Source of the DNA: Termitidicoccus mucosus
Lineage (GTDB): Bacteria > Verrucomicrobiota > Verrucomicrobiia > Opitutales > Opitutaceae
Assembly (NCBI RefSeq): GCF_038725785.1
Contig: NZ_CP109796.1
Span: forward strand, 4,092,001 to 4,156,000
Direction of reading: 5' to 3'
Length of the DNA: 64,000 bases
Of this stretch, positions 56,001-63,530 are shown piece by piece; positions within the stretch are counted from its first letter, which is position 1; the number at the start of each line of letters is the position of its first letter. The notes beneath the pieces are model-generated. The model was not told the DNA's origin, searched no databases, and was given only the letters and a program-made list of their open reading frames with translations. Position numbers and translations under genes: made by a program.

Positions 56001-56849
56001 AGCTCGACCAAGGCCAAGGGCGTTGAGTTGACCGTCAATTACAATCCCCTGCTCAATTGGACCATCAAAGTGACCGCCTCCAAAAACAAGACCACCTATG
56101 GCAATGTCATGCCGGAATATGACGCGTGGATTGCGGTGCGCAAACCCCAGTGGGACAGCGCCAATGCCGCGGATTTACTGGTTCCCGGTGTAAGGGAAAA
56201 ATATGCCGGCGGGGAAGTCATCGGCGCTGACGGCAGCCGAATCAGGCTTACGAGTTTCTGGGACAGCTACGGCTATTATGACACCAATGCCAACGGCGAA
56301 AAAGGCGGCACCACTATCACTGCGACCAATACCAGCGGCTGGACCAGCAGCGAAGGCTACTATAATACAGTGATGGTCCCATACGCCCTCATGTCGAAAT
56401 CCCTTGAGGGCCAGATTGCCCCCGGACAACGCGAGTATAGTGCCACCGTGGTGACTAATTACGCGTTTGATCGCGGGGCGTTGAAGGGCTGGTCCATCGG
56501 CGGCGCCCAGCGCTATGCGAGCAAGACCATTATTGGCTATTATGGCAAGGCCAGCGGAGCCAACACGATACCCGACCCGGATGACCCGACAAAGCAAAAG
56601 GAGCTTCTTGACATGGTGGATGTCGGCCGCCCCGTCTATGACGATCCCGTTTGGTATACGGACATCTGGATTGCCTATACCTGCAAGATCTTCAGCGACA
56701 AGGTGCGCATGAAATTGCAACTCAATGTGGCGGACGTCTTCCAGGACGGCGAACTGAAGCCGGTCGCGGTAAACTACGATGGAAAACCCTACGCCTATCG
56801 CATTGTCGATCCACGCACGTTTATTCTTACCGCCACGTTTGATTTTTGA
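53004..56849 (+). CDS. Large TonB-dependent receptor
   Basis: This 1,281-residue protein starts at ATG 53004 with a signal peptide (LARMTSGVFFAVVAASSAFA, residues ~10-29). A short stretch with VIMLSPFQVDSTREKGYFAE leads to the plug (TLAGSRMRTNISDLGAAITV, EINRGPNSMLFGMGSPAGIV). This plug start is what verrucomicrobial TonB receptors typically show. The very long barrel ends ILTATFDF with a terminal Phe. Base composition is visibly lower in GC, with more TAT/AAT codons than neighbours, which may mean recent acquisition. No SusD-like partner follows. The substrate is unknown; location beside sialidase and lyase genes suggests glycan products. Confidence 0.9.
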   Translation: MHSRYEHPILARMTSGVFFAVVAASSAFAQAVRNDTVVNEPASSYSDIDSSTSYKSSGTSDDEVIMLSPFQVDSTREKGYFAENTLAGSRMRTNISDLGAAITVVTKQQMEDTASLDVNDIFRYEIGTEGSTSYTPQAPSMSSNGIADPIAGASFGNSMTASTNATANRVRGLGSPSFALNYYQTISQVPFDSYNAASFEINRGPNSMLFGMGSPAGIVNQSTAQAQLNKNNAQVQVRVDDRGSNRASLSFNKSLIDDKLAIYGALLYDDKQFERKPSYDISRRQYGTITYKPFKKSTLRASIEGYNNDNRRANNLTPIDGVSEWRKAGKPYYNALTQEIISGATGQVLGILAPSIDSRNAQAVIDRAAAMLPNGYSDLTALKRSKDDPNKITDLQYNGVSIFGTGALTSMNSILYVPGITFQNGRATMQIADGALQQWYKGVDRQVTGFDSKGKTYAFRTGFDDDSSGTPYVYDNPVWGMMYDRSNSESTLWTRQNAYSGILNMKYDTVTDSSIYDWKHVNIFQMNFGRQRNTNYNIELEQEILPNLLHFSAGWFRQDFDSMQSYTVAQMTTATLYVDTNKYYPDGTPNPYFEKAYAVDLEPDRMEDSQEVDQYRAMIAFTPDFTQNNNWTKWLGRHQILGLASYVDDVRTTIRRRLEYADGSRDGKLRYMNNPNVAGWNMESTTVRRYFYLSDSGDTVNKASGTFDADIITDSIRSYDYTTGEWKDEEMTMIWNAFAIGTDRWARKLTSYSGAWNGYLWDDRIIATAGVRRDINRTRGVSNAGMTNAEKWVDGYYQYGEVFKRWNDWNRLAGTTSTMGAVVKPFLHWEPIHKRSGDNLFWELVENLGFSYNKSDNFDAPSTTAVDLAGNVLPKPVGDGKDYGVQFSLFKGKLYARLNWYEATNNNAIMENASMTLERLWWHIDSTAYRSWLSNIYMLNNGVDPLADSEWKTKAATYCEVSDTAIPANVQAMQAWVVQQWGLGDWDYYRNLGGVIRGTSSTKAKGVELTVNYNPLLNWTIKVTASKNKTTYGNVMPEYDAWIAVRKPQWDSANAADLLVPGVREKYAGGEVIGADGSRIRLTSFWDSYGYYDTNANGEKGGTTITATNTSGWTSSEGYYNTVMVPYALMSKSLEGQIAPGQREYSATVVTNYAFDRGALKGWSIGGAQRYASKTIIGYYGKASGANTIPDPDDPTKQKELLDMVDVGRPVYDDPVWYTDIWIAYTCKIFSDKVRMKLQLNVADVFQDGELKPVAVNYDGKPYAYRIVDPRTFILTATFDF

Positions 56850-56876
56850 TCCTGCCAGGTGAGATTATGGCCAGTT

Positions 56877-56998
56877 ATAGTATTTTCTTTCACCATTGGC
56901 CCAAATGGCAGGGCGAGGCGTCCCCGCCGAGCCTCGGCTCAGCCGGAGGCTTCGCCCTACCGGCGCTGCCGCGCCACTGTTAAATGAAAACACTATAC
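56877..56998. repeat. Nested palindromic element after the second TonB receptor
   Basis: Outer arms tatagtattttctttcacca and the inverse of tatagtgttttcatttaaca enclose a GC-rich core (cagggcgaggcgtccccgcc ... ggaggcttcgccctaccggc). The core belongs to the same family as that at 62082-62146 and the fragment at 16.1 kb. It lies between convergent gene ends (TonB receptor and SNF2). Confidence 0.7.
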
Positions 56999-57104
56999 CA
57001 GTTTTCCTAGTTGTTGGGACTTCTGGAGTCCTCGTTCGCCCGTGACGGACGGCACGGAGGCCGTCCCTCTATTCGAAAGGTCCAATTTAGTCGGGAAATT
57101 GGCC

Positions 57105-59786
57105 TCAGATTGTCGCGAACTCGGCCTCGGGATCGACGACCTCGTTGGTCGTGAGCTGGAGGAGGTCGCGCAGGGAGGAGAAATGCTGGGTGAGGTCGAA
57201 GTCGCCGCCGAGACCGCCGACGAGTTTTTCGAACAGGTCGCGCTTCGTCTCCTTCAACGCCTGGATGCGCTCCTCGATCGTGCCGGCCGTGACCATGCGG
57301 TAGACAAACACCGTGCTCGTCTGGCCGATGCGGTGCACGCGGTCGATGGCCTGCTCCTCGACCGCCGGGTTCCACCAGGGGTCGAGCAGGAAAATGTAGT
57401 CGGCGGCGTGCAGCGTGATGCCGGTCCCGCCGGCCTTGAGCGAGACGAGAAACGCCGCGGGGCCGGCGGCGCTTTGGAAGGCCTGCACGGGCTTGAGGCG
57501 GTCGGCGGTCATGCCCGTGATCTCGAAGCGCGGCAGGTCGGGATACGCAGCGGCGAGCGCCTCGTGCACGCGCTCGAGGAGCATGACGAATTGGGAGAAG
57601 ATGACGACCTTGTGCCCGCCGCTGATGATCTCGGCGAGTTTCTCGACGAGGAGCTTGATTTTGCCCGAGTCGGAAACGGGTGTGTCGAGCCACGGGACCA
57701 TGTCGGGGTCGCAGCAAATCTGGCGCAGGCGGGTGAGCAGGGCGAGGAAGCCGAAGCTGCGCTTGCGGAGCGCGGTGTTCATGTCGTCGCCGAGGCGTTC
57801 GAGCCCCTCGGAGCAAATGCGGGCGTATTCGGCGCGCTGCACGTCGGTGAGCGGGCAGAGGAGCTCCATCTCGACTTTCTGCGGAAGCTCGGTGGCGACC
57901 TCGCGCTTGGTGCGGCGGAGGATGAAGGGGGCGATTTGCGCGCGGATGCGGGCGAGCGTGCCTTCGCGGTCGGCGGCGAGCGCGGCCTCGAAGGCGGCGC
58001 GGGTGCCGAGCAGGCCGGGCAGCAGGTAGCGGAAGATCGACCAGAGGTCGAGCTGGCGGTTCTCAAGCGGCGTGCCGGAGAGGACGATGCGGTGCGCGGC
58101 GCGGATGGCGAAGCAGGTCTTGGTGGTCTTGGCGTCGGGGTTCTTGATGAACTGGCCTTCGTCGAGCACGGCGTAGGCGAACTCGGTGGCGTCGAGCTGT
58201 TCGCGATGGCGGCGGAGTTGCGCGTAGCTGGCGAGCCAGAGCACGCCGCCGGACCAGAGGCCGGTTTGGGGACGGACCGCGAAGTCGTGCGTGTTTTTCA
58301 GCACCTCGACGGTGAACTGCGGGAAAAACTGCGCGATTTCCTCCTGCCAGACCGGAACGACGCTCGCGGGGCAGACGATGAGCGAGGGTTTGTCCGGCAC
58401 GGGGCGGGAGGCGAGCAGCGAGAGGACCTGGAGGGTTTTGCCCAGGCCCATCTCGTCGGCAAGCAGGCCGTGGCAGTCGTTGTCGGCCAGATGGCGCATC
58501 CATTCCACGCCGCGGCGCTGGTAGGGGCGGAGCAGCGCGGGGAGCCCGGCCGCGGGCGGCGGCGCGGGGGAAAGGGCGGGCGGCGTGAGGACGCGCTGGC
58601 GCCAGGCTTCGAGTTCGGGCGAGAGGACGAGCTTGAGGCGGGCGTCGTTGAAGAGCGAAAAGACGAGGTAGGGCGAAGGTGACGCGCTGCCGGGGCCGCC
58701 GATGTCGGAGAGGTTGCGCTGCCACTGGTCGAAGGTCTCGGCGCGCTCGGGCGCGAGCGTGACGATGCCGATGCCGGGCAGCAGCGTGGGCTGGGCGCCG
58801 CGCCGGGCGACGAGCGCGGCCTCCTCGTCGGAAAGGAGGCGTTCGCCGGCCTTGAAAATCCAGCGCAGGTCGAGCGCGCCGCCGGGCTGGGCGCCGCCCG
58901 CGCCGGGGGCGGCTTTTCCGGCCGGGCGCGTGGAGGCGACTGCCTCGATTTCCAAGGTGCGCGGGCCGTCGAGGAGGAGCGCGACGTCGTCGGCGATTTC
59001 GATGGCGAAAAGGCGTTTCCAAGCGGGGAGGATGGCCCGGAGAAAATCGGGGAGCGCGCCGATGGAGCCGAGCAGATAGACGCCGGTTTTCTGGTCGTAG
59101 GAAAAATGCGCCTTGCGCGAGTAGGCGGCGAGGCCGATGAGGCGGGCGCGTTCGGCCGATGTGATGGCGGGCAGGGATTTCGCGGCGTCGGACGCGGCCT
59201 GCCCGAGCGCCGGGATGCGGATGCCGTCGGGATTCTGCCAGAAGGCCTCGAAGGCGAGCCCGGCGGGCTGGATGGTGAAAACGAGCAGAAGCGGGCGCGC
59301 CGGGCCGGACGCAAGGGAGGAGGGTTTGGCGGCGGGCGCACCGGCCGGGGCGGATGAGGCCGGGGCGGCGCCATTTCCGGACACGCCCGGGCCGGGCGGC
59401 GCGGCGTCGGCGGGTCCGGCGGCGGGCAAGTCGGTGATTTCGAGCGGAAGCGGGGAGACCTCGTCACAAACCAGCTCCTCGATTTCGTGCAGGCCGGCGA
59501 TGGCGAGCGCCTTGGCCAAGTCTTGGTCGGTGCTGGAGGAGCGGACGTGGAGCCGGCCGTTTTCCCACTCGATGACGGCGTATTCGTCCTTTTTCTGGAT
59601 GCGGCGGTGGATGATGGCGTCCTTGTCGGTCAGCTCCAGTTCGCGCACTTCGCCGTCGCGATAAATCCGGCGTCCCTCGTCGAGCTGGCCGGCGCTGAAA
59701 AATCGCGCCCAGTCCGATTCCAGTTTTTCAAACCAGAACTCAAGCGACTGCGGGGTGTAGATGCGCTTTGGGCCGTGCGGTTGCAT
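57105..59786 (-). CDS. SNF2-family DEAD/DEAH-box helicase
   Basis: This 893-residue protein starts at ATG 59786 (MQPHGPKRIYTPQSLEFWFE). The N-terminal ~110 residues look like a degenerate SWIM-type region without the zinc ligands. After a proline/alanine-rich linker the Snf2 ATPase carries LLADEMGLGKTLQVLSLLA (Walker A), AVLDEGQFIKN (DEGQ where DEAH is usual), LSGTPLENRQLDLWSIF, KVVIFSQFVMLLERVHEAL and GITLHAADYIFLLDPWWNPA with VHRIGQT. Such enzymes translocate on double-stranded DNA and remodel protein-DNA complexes; the bacterial role is often unknown (RapA is one example). A 75-bp piece of a similar gene lies at 52651. Confidence 0.92.
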   Translation of the reverse strand: MQPHGPKRIYTPQSLEFWFEKLESDWARFFSAGQLDEGRRIYRDGEVRELELTDKDAIIHRRIQKKDEYAVIEWENGRLHVRSSSTDQDLAKALAIAGLHEIEELVCDEVSPLPLEITDLPAAGPADAAPPGPGVSGNGAAPASSAPAGAPAAKPSSLASGPARPLLLVFTIQPAGLAFEAFWQNPDGIRIPALGQAASDAAKSLPAITSAERARLIGLAAYSRKAHFSYDQKTGVYLLGSIGALPDFLRAILPAWKRLFAIEIADDVALLLDGPRTLEIEAVASTRPAGKAAPGAGGAQPGGALDLRWIFKAGERLLSDEEAALVARRGAQPTLLPGIGIVTLAPERAETFDQWQRNLSDIGGPGSASPSPYLVFSLFNDARLKLVLSPELEAWRQRVLTPPALSPAPPPAAGLPALLRPYQRRGVEWMRHLADNDCHGLLADEMGLGKTLQVLSLLASRPVPDKPSLIVCPASVVPVWQEEIAQFFPQFTVEVLKNTHDFAVRPQTGLWSGGVLWLASYAQLRRHREQLDATEFAYAVLDEGQFIKNPDAKTTKTCFAIRAAHRIVLSGTPLENRQLDLWSIFRYLLPGLLGTRAAFEAALAADREGTLARIRAQIAPFILRRTKREVATELPQKVEMELLCPLTDVQRAEYARICSEGLERLGDDMNTALRKRSFGFLALLTRLRQICCDPDMVPWLDTPVSDSGKIKLLVEKLAEIISGGHKVVIFSQFVMLLERVHEALAAAYPDLPRFEITGMTADRLKPVQAFQSAAGPAAFLVSLKAGGTGITLHAADYIFLLDPWWNPAVEEQAIDRVHRIGQTSTVFVYRMVTAGTIEERIQALKETKRDLFEKLVGGLGGDFDLTQHFSSLRDLLQLTTNEVVDPEAEFATI

Positions 59787-59987
59787 GCGACGAAAAGAGA
59801 AGACCGTAGACTCGGAAATGGGCGGTTCAAACTCTTTTTGCCGCGGGTGTTTTTGTTGGTTACGGCCCAACGTGATGGCGTTCGGGCAACGGTGCGTGCG
59901 CATACCGCGGCAGATGCAGGAATCCTGCCGGATGCGCGGCGCGGATTTTCCGCCAGTCAGAAACGCGGCCCGCGTCCGATGCCCGCG

Positions 59988-61040
59988 TCATTCGCCGCGG
60001 AATTCCTCCTCCTCGTCGTCCACGAGGTCGGTGGATTCGTTCGGGTCGAGCGGCGGGCGCGATGAACTCAGGCGGATGGTGCGCTCGGGCTCGGCGGCCT
60101 GCTCGCTCATGAAGGCGATGAGGCGGTCGTTGAATTCCTTGGCGGGATCGTGGCCGATCTTTTTCAGGGCCTGCGTGAGCGCGGCGACCTCGACGAGGCG
60201 CGCCATGTCGCGGCCGGGGCGCACGTAGAGAATGATATGCGGAACCTTGATGCCGAGGATCTCGTAGAAATTTTCCTCGAGGCCGGTGCGCTCCTCGATG
60301 ACGTCGGGCGTCCATTCATACATGGAGATGACCATGTCGATGCGTTTCTCGACGCGGATGCAGCGGATGCCGAACATCTCGGTGACGTTGATGATGCCGA
60401 TGCCGCGGCATTCCATGTAGCCGCGGTTCAGCGCGCGGGAGGAGGCGACGAGTTCGCGCTCGTCGAGGAGCTTGATGACGGTGAGGTCGTCGGCCACGAG
60501 GGAATGGCCGCGCTCGATGAGGGCGAGGGCGCATTCGCTCTTGCCGACGCCGGAGCCGCCGCGGAGCATCACGCCGATGCCGCGGATGTCGAGGGTGGTG
60601 GCGTGCTCGGAGACGGAGGGGGCGAACTCGTTGTCGATGTAGAGCGTGGCGAGGTTGATGAAGTGCATCGTGATTTTCGGGGTGCGGAAAATCGCGAGGC
60701 GCCGTTCCTTGGCCACGGCGAGCATGGCGGGAGTGGGGATGAAATTGCGGGTGAGGACCAGGCAGGGGATCTGGCGGTCGGCCATGCCGGTGATGATCTC
60801 GCGCTGGCGTTCGTCGGAGAGGGTTTTGAGAAACGTCATCTCGGCGGCGCCGAGCACCTGGATGCGGCGTTGCGCGAAGTATTTGAAGAACCCGGTGAGC
60901 GCGAGCGAGGGGCGGTTGATGCTGCCTTCGCGGATGATGCGGTGGAGCCCGTCGGCGCCGGTGACGAGCTCGAGCTTGAGCTTGGCGCGGTAGGTTTCGA
61001 AAAAGTGCGCGACGGTGATGCCTTGGAGTGCCTTGGGCAT
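59988..61040 (-). CDS. hprK: HPr kinase/phosphorylase
   Basis: This 350-residue protein has an N-terminal domain (SINRPSLALTGFFKYFAQRR) and a C-terminal kinase domain with Walker A GGSGVGKSECALALIERGH, the region LVADDLTVIKL and the HprK signature MECRGIGIINVTEMFG. It phosphorylates and dephosphorylates Ser46 of HPr in PTS-related carbon control. No ptsH or ptsI is in the window. The gene follows lptB after 178 bp containing an inverted repeat, so it may be part of the same transcript as kdsC-lptCAB. The C-terminal acidic tail (DLVDDEEEEFRGE) is extra. Confidence 0.93.
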   Translation of the reverse strand: MPKALQGITVAHFFETYRAKLKLELVTGADGLHRIIREGSINRPSLALTGFFKYFAQRRIQVLGAAEMTFLKTLSDERQREIITGMADRQIPCLVLTRNFIPTPAMLAVAKERRLAIFRTPKITMHFINLATLYIDNEFAPSVSEHATTLDIRGIGVMLRGGSGVGKSECALALIERGHSLVADDLTVIKLLDERELVASSRALNRGYMECRGIGIINVTEMFGIRCIRVEKRIDMVISMYEWTPDVIEERTGLEENFYEILGIKVPHIILYVRPGRDMARLVEVAALTQALKKIGHDPAKEFNDRLIAFMSEQAAEPERTIRLSSSRPPLDPNESTDLVDDEEEEFRGE

Positions 61041-61077
61041 GGTTTGTATAAAGTTCAGAGATAGTTTGAAAAATACA

Positions 61078-61182
61078 TTTTAATCGCGGAAACGCGAAAG
61101 GGCTGAAGCGCGAAAAATCATGAAGTTCTTTTTATATCATGGCATTCCGTGTTTCCGAAATTCCGTGCTTCCGCGATTAAAA
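61078..61182. repeat. Inverted repeat between lptB and hprK
   Basis: Perfect 14-bp arms ttttaatcgcggaa (61078-61091) and ttccgcgattaaaa (61169-61182) flank about 77 bp. Weaker similarity continues outward (gaaaaat ... attttttc). No other gene is seen in the gap. Confidence 0.65.
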
Positions 61183-61218
61183 CTCTTTTCCCTGGATTTT
61201 TCAAAATGCGCTTAAACG

Positions 61219-62010
61219 TCAAAGGTTGAAGTCCTTGCCGAGGTAGAATTCGCGGGCCTGCGGGTCGTTGATGAGATAGGCGCTGGTGCCGGCGGTGAGG
61301 ACCTTGCCTTTGTGGATGATGTAGGCGCGGTCAACGATGCGCAGGGTCTCGCGGACCTGGTGGTCGGTGATGAGGATGCCGATGCCGCGCTGCTTGAGGG
61401 CGAGGATCATCTTTTGCACGTCGGCGACGGAGATGGGATCGACGCCGGCGAAGGGCTCGTCCATGAGGAGGAATTTCGGGCGGGTGACGAGGGCGCGGGC
61501 GATTTCGAGACGGCGGCGCTCGCCGCCGGAGAGCGTGTAGGCGCGTTGCTTGGCGACGTGCGTGAGGTGGAGTTCCTCAAGGTGATGGCGGACGCGGGCG
61601 GCGCGTTCGCGGCGCGGGATGCCGAGGGTCTCGACGATGGCGAGGATGTTGTCCTCGACGGTGAGCTTGCGGAAGATGGAGGCTTCCTGCGGGAGGTAGC
61701 CGACGCCGTGGCGGGCGCGTTCGTGCATGCGCAGGCGGGTGGCGTCGCGGCCGTCGAGCAGGACGCGTCCGCCGGTGGCGGGCACGAGGCCGACGATCAT
61801 GTAGAAGGTGGTGGTCTTGCCGGCTCCGTTGGGGCCGAGGAGGCCGACGACCTCGCCGGCGTGGATGTTGATGTCAACGCCATCGACGACGTTGCGGCGG
61901 CCGTAGGTTTTGACGAGGGATTCGGTGCGGATCTCGGCGGAAGGCGGAATGGCGTCGCCGAGTGCGGCGGCGGGTGCGGGCGTGGCGGTGATGGGAGGCG
62001 TGTCGCTCAT
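61219..62010 (-). CDS. lptB: LPS export ABC transporter ATP-binding protein
   Basis: This 263-residue ATPase powers LPS extraction from the inner membrane with LptF/G and LptC. Walker [22 protein letters not shown]-loop [19 protein letters not shown], signature [20 protein letters not shown], Walker [17 protein letters not shown] and the H-loop [10 protein letters not shown] are all present, with wording closely like E. coli LptB. A ~26-residue Pro/Ala-rich N-terminal extension is unusual. It is downstream of lptA, separated by a 185-bp nested palindrome. Cytoplasmic side of the inner membrane. Confidence 0.95.
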   Translation of the reverse strand: MSDTPPITATPAPAAALGDAIPPSAEIRTESLVKTYGRRNVVDGVDINIHAGEVVGLLGPNGAGKTTTFYMIVGLVPATGGRVLLDGRDATRLRMHERARHGVGYLPQEASIFRKLTVEDNILAIVETLGIPRRERAARVRHHLEELHLTHVAKQRAYTLSGGERRRLEIARALVTRPKFLLMDEPFAGVDPISVADVQKMILALKQRGIGILITDHQVRETLRIVDRAYIIHKGKVLTAGTSAYLINDPQAREFYLGKDFNL

Positions 62011-62051
62011 GAGGTTGCGGTGCCGGCGGGTGCTGCGGGTGTTTCCTTGTT

Positions 62052-62189
62052 ATACCATTTACAGTCAAAATCACCCTTCAGGTAGGGCGAGGCGTCCCGC
62101 CGAGCCGCGAGCGGTTCACACGGCTCGGCGGGACGCCTCGCCCTACCATTAACGGCTTCCATAGTGTGATTTTCATTCGCAAATGGTAT
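62052..62189. repeat. Nested palindromic element between lptA and lptB
   Basis: Perfect 25-bp inner arms (62082-62106 and 62122-62146, beginning gtagggcgaggcgtcccgcc) lie within outer arms ataccattt...aaaatcac (62052) and gtgattttcattcgcaaatg (62166). The outer arms match those at 23185-23329, whose inner core is different. Confidence 0.85.
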
Positions 62190-62195
62190 TACTTG

Positions 62196-62951
62196 TCACT
62201 TGTCACTTGCCGGCGCCGCGGGCGCCGGCGGCGGCTGGTCCTTGTCGAAGCCGAGGTCGCGGATCGGGGGAAAGGTGATGCGGACGTTTTTGCCTTCGAC
62301 GCGGCGTTCGCCCCGGCGGAGGATGACGGGGTCGCCGGTGGCGCGGGAGCCGTTGGCGTGGTCGATGACGACGGGATTTTCGGTGAGGATGACCTTGTCC
62401 TCGCGCGGGAGCAGTTCGGCGCGGCCGCAGGTGGCCTCGCGTTCGCCCTGGACGATGTTGACGCTGCCGATGGCGAGGAGGCGCTGGAGTTTCTCGAAGT
62501 TGCCGATGGTGGCGGTCTTGTCCCCGATGTTGGTGGCGGTGAGTTCGAGGCGGTCGCAGGTGAGGCGCATGTTCGTGGCGGCGGCCTTCACGCTGCCGGT
62601 GAGGATGGCGTGGGTGATGCCTTCGGAGGTCGTCCACATCTCGAGGGTGTCGCTGGTGATGACGGTTTCCTCCCCGGACGCGGCAGGCGGGGCGGCGGGC
62701 GGCGGGGTTTGCGCGGGGAGCGCGGGCGAAAGAAAAGGCGCAAGGAGGAGAGCGATGATGGCGGCGGCCAGGCGTGGAATCGTAGCGCAGGCATCCCTGC
62801 CTGCCGTCGTTGTCTTATCGGGCGAAGCGCGGCATTCTCTTGGAAAAAGAATAAAGCCAGCGGCGCTTCGCGCCTTCTGTTTTGACGGCAGGCAGGATGC
62901 CTGCGCTACGAAGGAACGGTGCCGCGCGGATGGAGAGAGGGACGGATTCAT
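62196..62951 (-). CDS. lptA: LptA/OstA-like periplasmic LPS-transport protein with a repeat-derived N-terminal extension
   Basis: The ATG at 62951 overlaps the lptC stop (ATGA), so translation is coupled and 251 residues result. The OstA-type domain (about 93-235) has VITSDTLEMWTTSEGITHAI, LTGSVKAAATNMRLTCDRLE and GKNVRITFPPIRDL; LptA bridges LPS across the periplasm. Residues ~15-57 are encoded entirely by a dispersed palindromic repeat. The hydrophobic export signal (LAAAIIALLLAPFLSPALPA) comes only at residues 61-80, an odd place for a signal peptide. Either the repeat was inserted behind the start in frame, or a downstream non-ATG start is used. Confidence 0.8.
   Translation of the reverse strand: MNPSLSPSARHRSFVAQASCLPSKQKARSAAGFILFPRECRASPDKTTTAGRDACATIPRLAAAIIALLLAPFLSPALPAQTPPPAAPPAASGEETVITSDTLEMWTTSEGITHAILTGSVKAAATNMRLTCDRLELTATNIGDKTATIGNFEKLQRLLAIGSVNIVQGEREATCGRAELLPREDKVILTENPVVIDHANGSRATGDPVILRRGERRVEGKNVRITFPPIRDLGFDKDQPPPAPAAPASDK
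62782..62909. repeat. Dispersed palindromic repeat, family G, full copy 3, inside lptA
   Basis: The 128-bp copy has ends gtagcgcaggcatccctgcc and ggcaggcaggatgcctgcgctac, with the same layout as the copies at 20106 and 36600 but a diverged middle. It lies entirely within the coupled lptA reading frame, coding for residues ~15-57 in the antisense direction. Confidence 0.85.
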
Positions 62952-63529
62952 TTCAAGATGTCCTGCAATGGGGCCGGGAAGACTAGGCGGACGTTTTTGT
63001 TTATCCAAAGCTTTTTCTGGCCGTGGTCGTAAGCCCAATCCTCGCCGGAGGCGTCGATTTCGTTTTCGTGCACGAGGCGCACGCTTTCCTTGCCGCTGGC
63101 GCGCGGGGCGGCGGTGTTTTTTAGGAAGAAGCTGGCAGTGGGCGCGGTGAGCCGGGTTTCGACGCGCATGGTGCCGTCGCCGGGATAAATCGCGAGATCG
63201 AGGTTGGTGACATCGATTTGCTCGGGGCCGATGTAGCGGCCTTCGCTGCCGGTGAGGAGGCTGGTGCGGTAGCCCTGCTCATTGAAGGCGGGGAGGCGGA
63301 AGTTTTTCACCGGAGCGCTGGTGGAGATGGAGGGTTTGGCGGCGGGGTCCGCGGCAGGGGAGGAGGGAATGAAAAATGAACAATGAATAATGAATAATGA
63401 AAAGGCGATGGGCGCGATGCGGCGGGCAGCGGCGCGGGGGCAATCGCGGCCTGACGCGAGGTCAGGCCCTACGGCGGCGGTGGGCGGGTTGTCCGGGAGA
63501 TTATTCATTTTCCATTGTTCATTTTCCAT
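62948..63529 (-). CDS. lptC: LptC-like LPS export protein with a repeat-derived membrane anchor
   Basis: The start at ATG 63529 gives 193 residues and overlaps kdsC by 11 bp; ATG 63508 is an alternative. The C-terminal domain (~75-193) has EQGYRTSLLTGSEGRYIGPE and LDLAIYPGDGTMRVETRLTA, resembling LptC/DUF1239. Position between kdsC and lptA supports lptC. The single hydrophobic segment (FSLFIIHCSFFI, residues 43-54) and the first nine residues (MENEQWKMN) are coded by the two arms of an inverted repeat. LptC would take LPS from LptB2FG to LptA. Confidence 0.75.
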   Translation of the reverse strand: MENEQWKMNNLPDNPPTAAVGPDLASGRDCPRAAARRIAPIAFSLFIIHCSFFIPSSPAADPAAKPSISTSAPVKNFRLPAFNEQGYRTSLLTGSEGRYIGPEQIDVTNLDLAIYPGDGTMRVETRLTAPTASFFLKNTAAPRASGKESVRLVHENEIDASGEDWAYDHGQKKLWINKNVRLVFPAPLQDILK

Positions 63530-63530
63530 T
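63369..63530. repeat. Nested palindromic element forming the 5' end of lptC
   Basis: Outer 28-bp arms at 63369-63396 (aatgaaaaatgaacaatgaa...) and 63503-63530 pair at 25 of 28. An inner palindrome ggcctgacgcgaggtcaggcc lies at 63447-63467. On the minus strand the right arm holds the lptC start codons and the left arm codes for its hydrophobic anchor. Confidence 0.8.

Noticed and set aside
59787-59987. Possible small gene between the SNF2 and hprK genes
   Set aside because: No open frame with a plausible start or ribosome-binding site; only a short imperfect palindrome around gcaggaatcctgc is visible.
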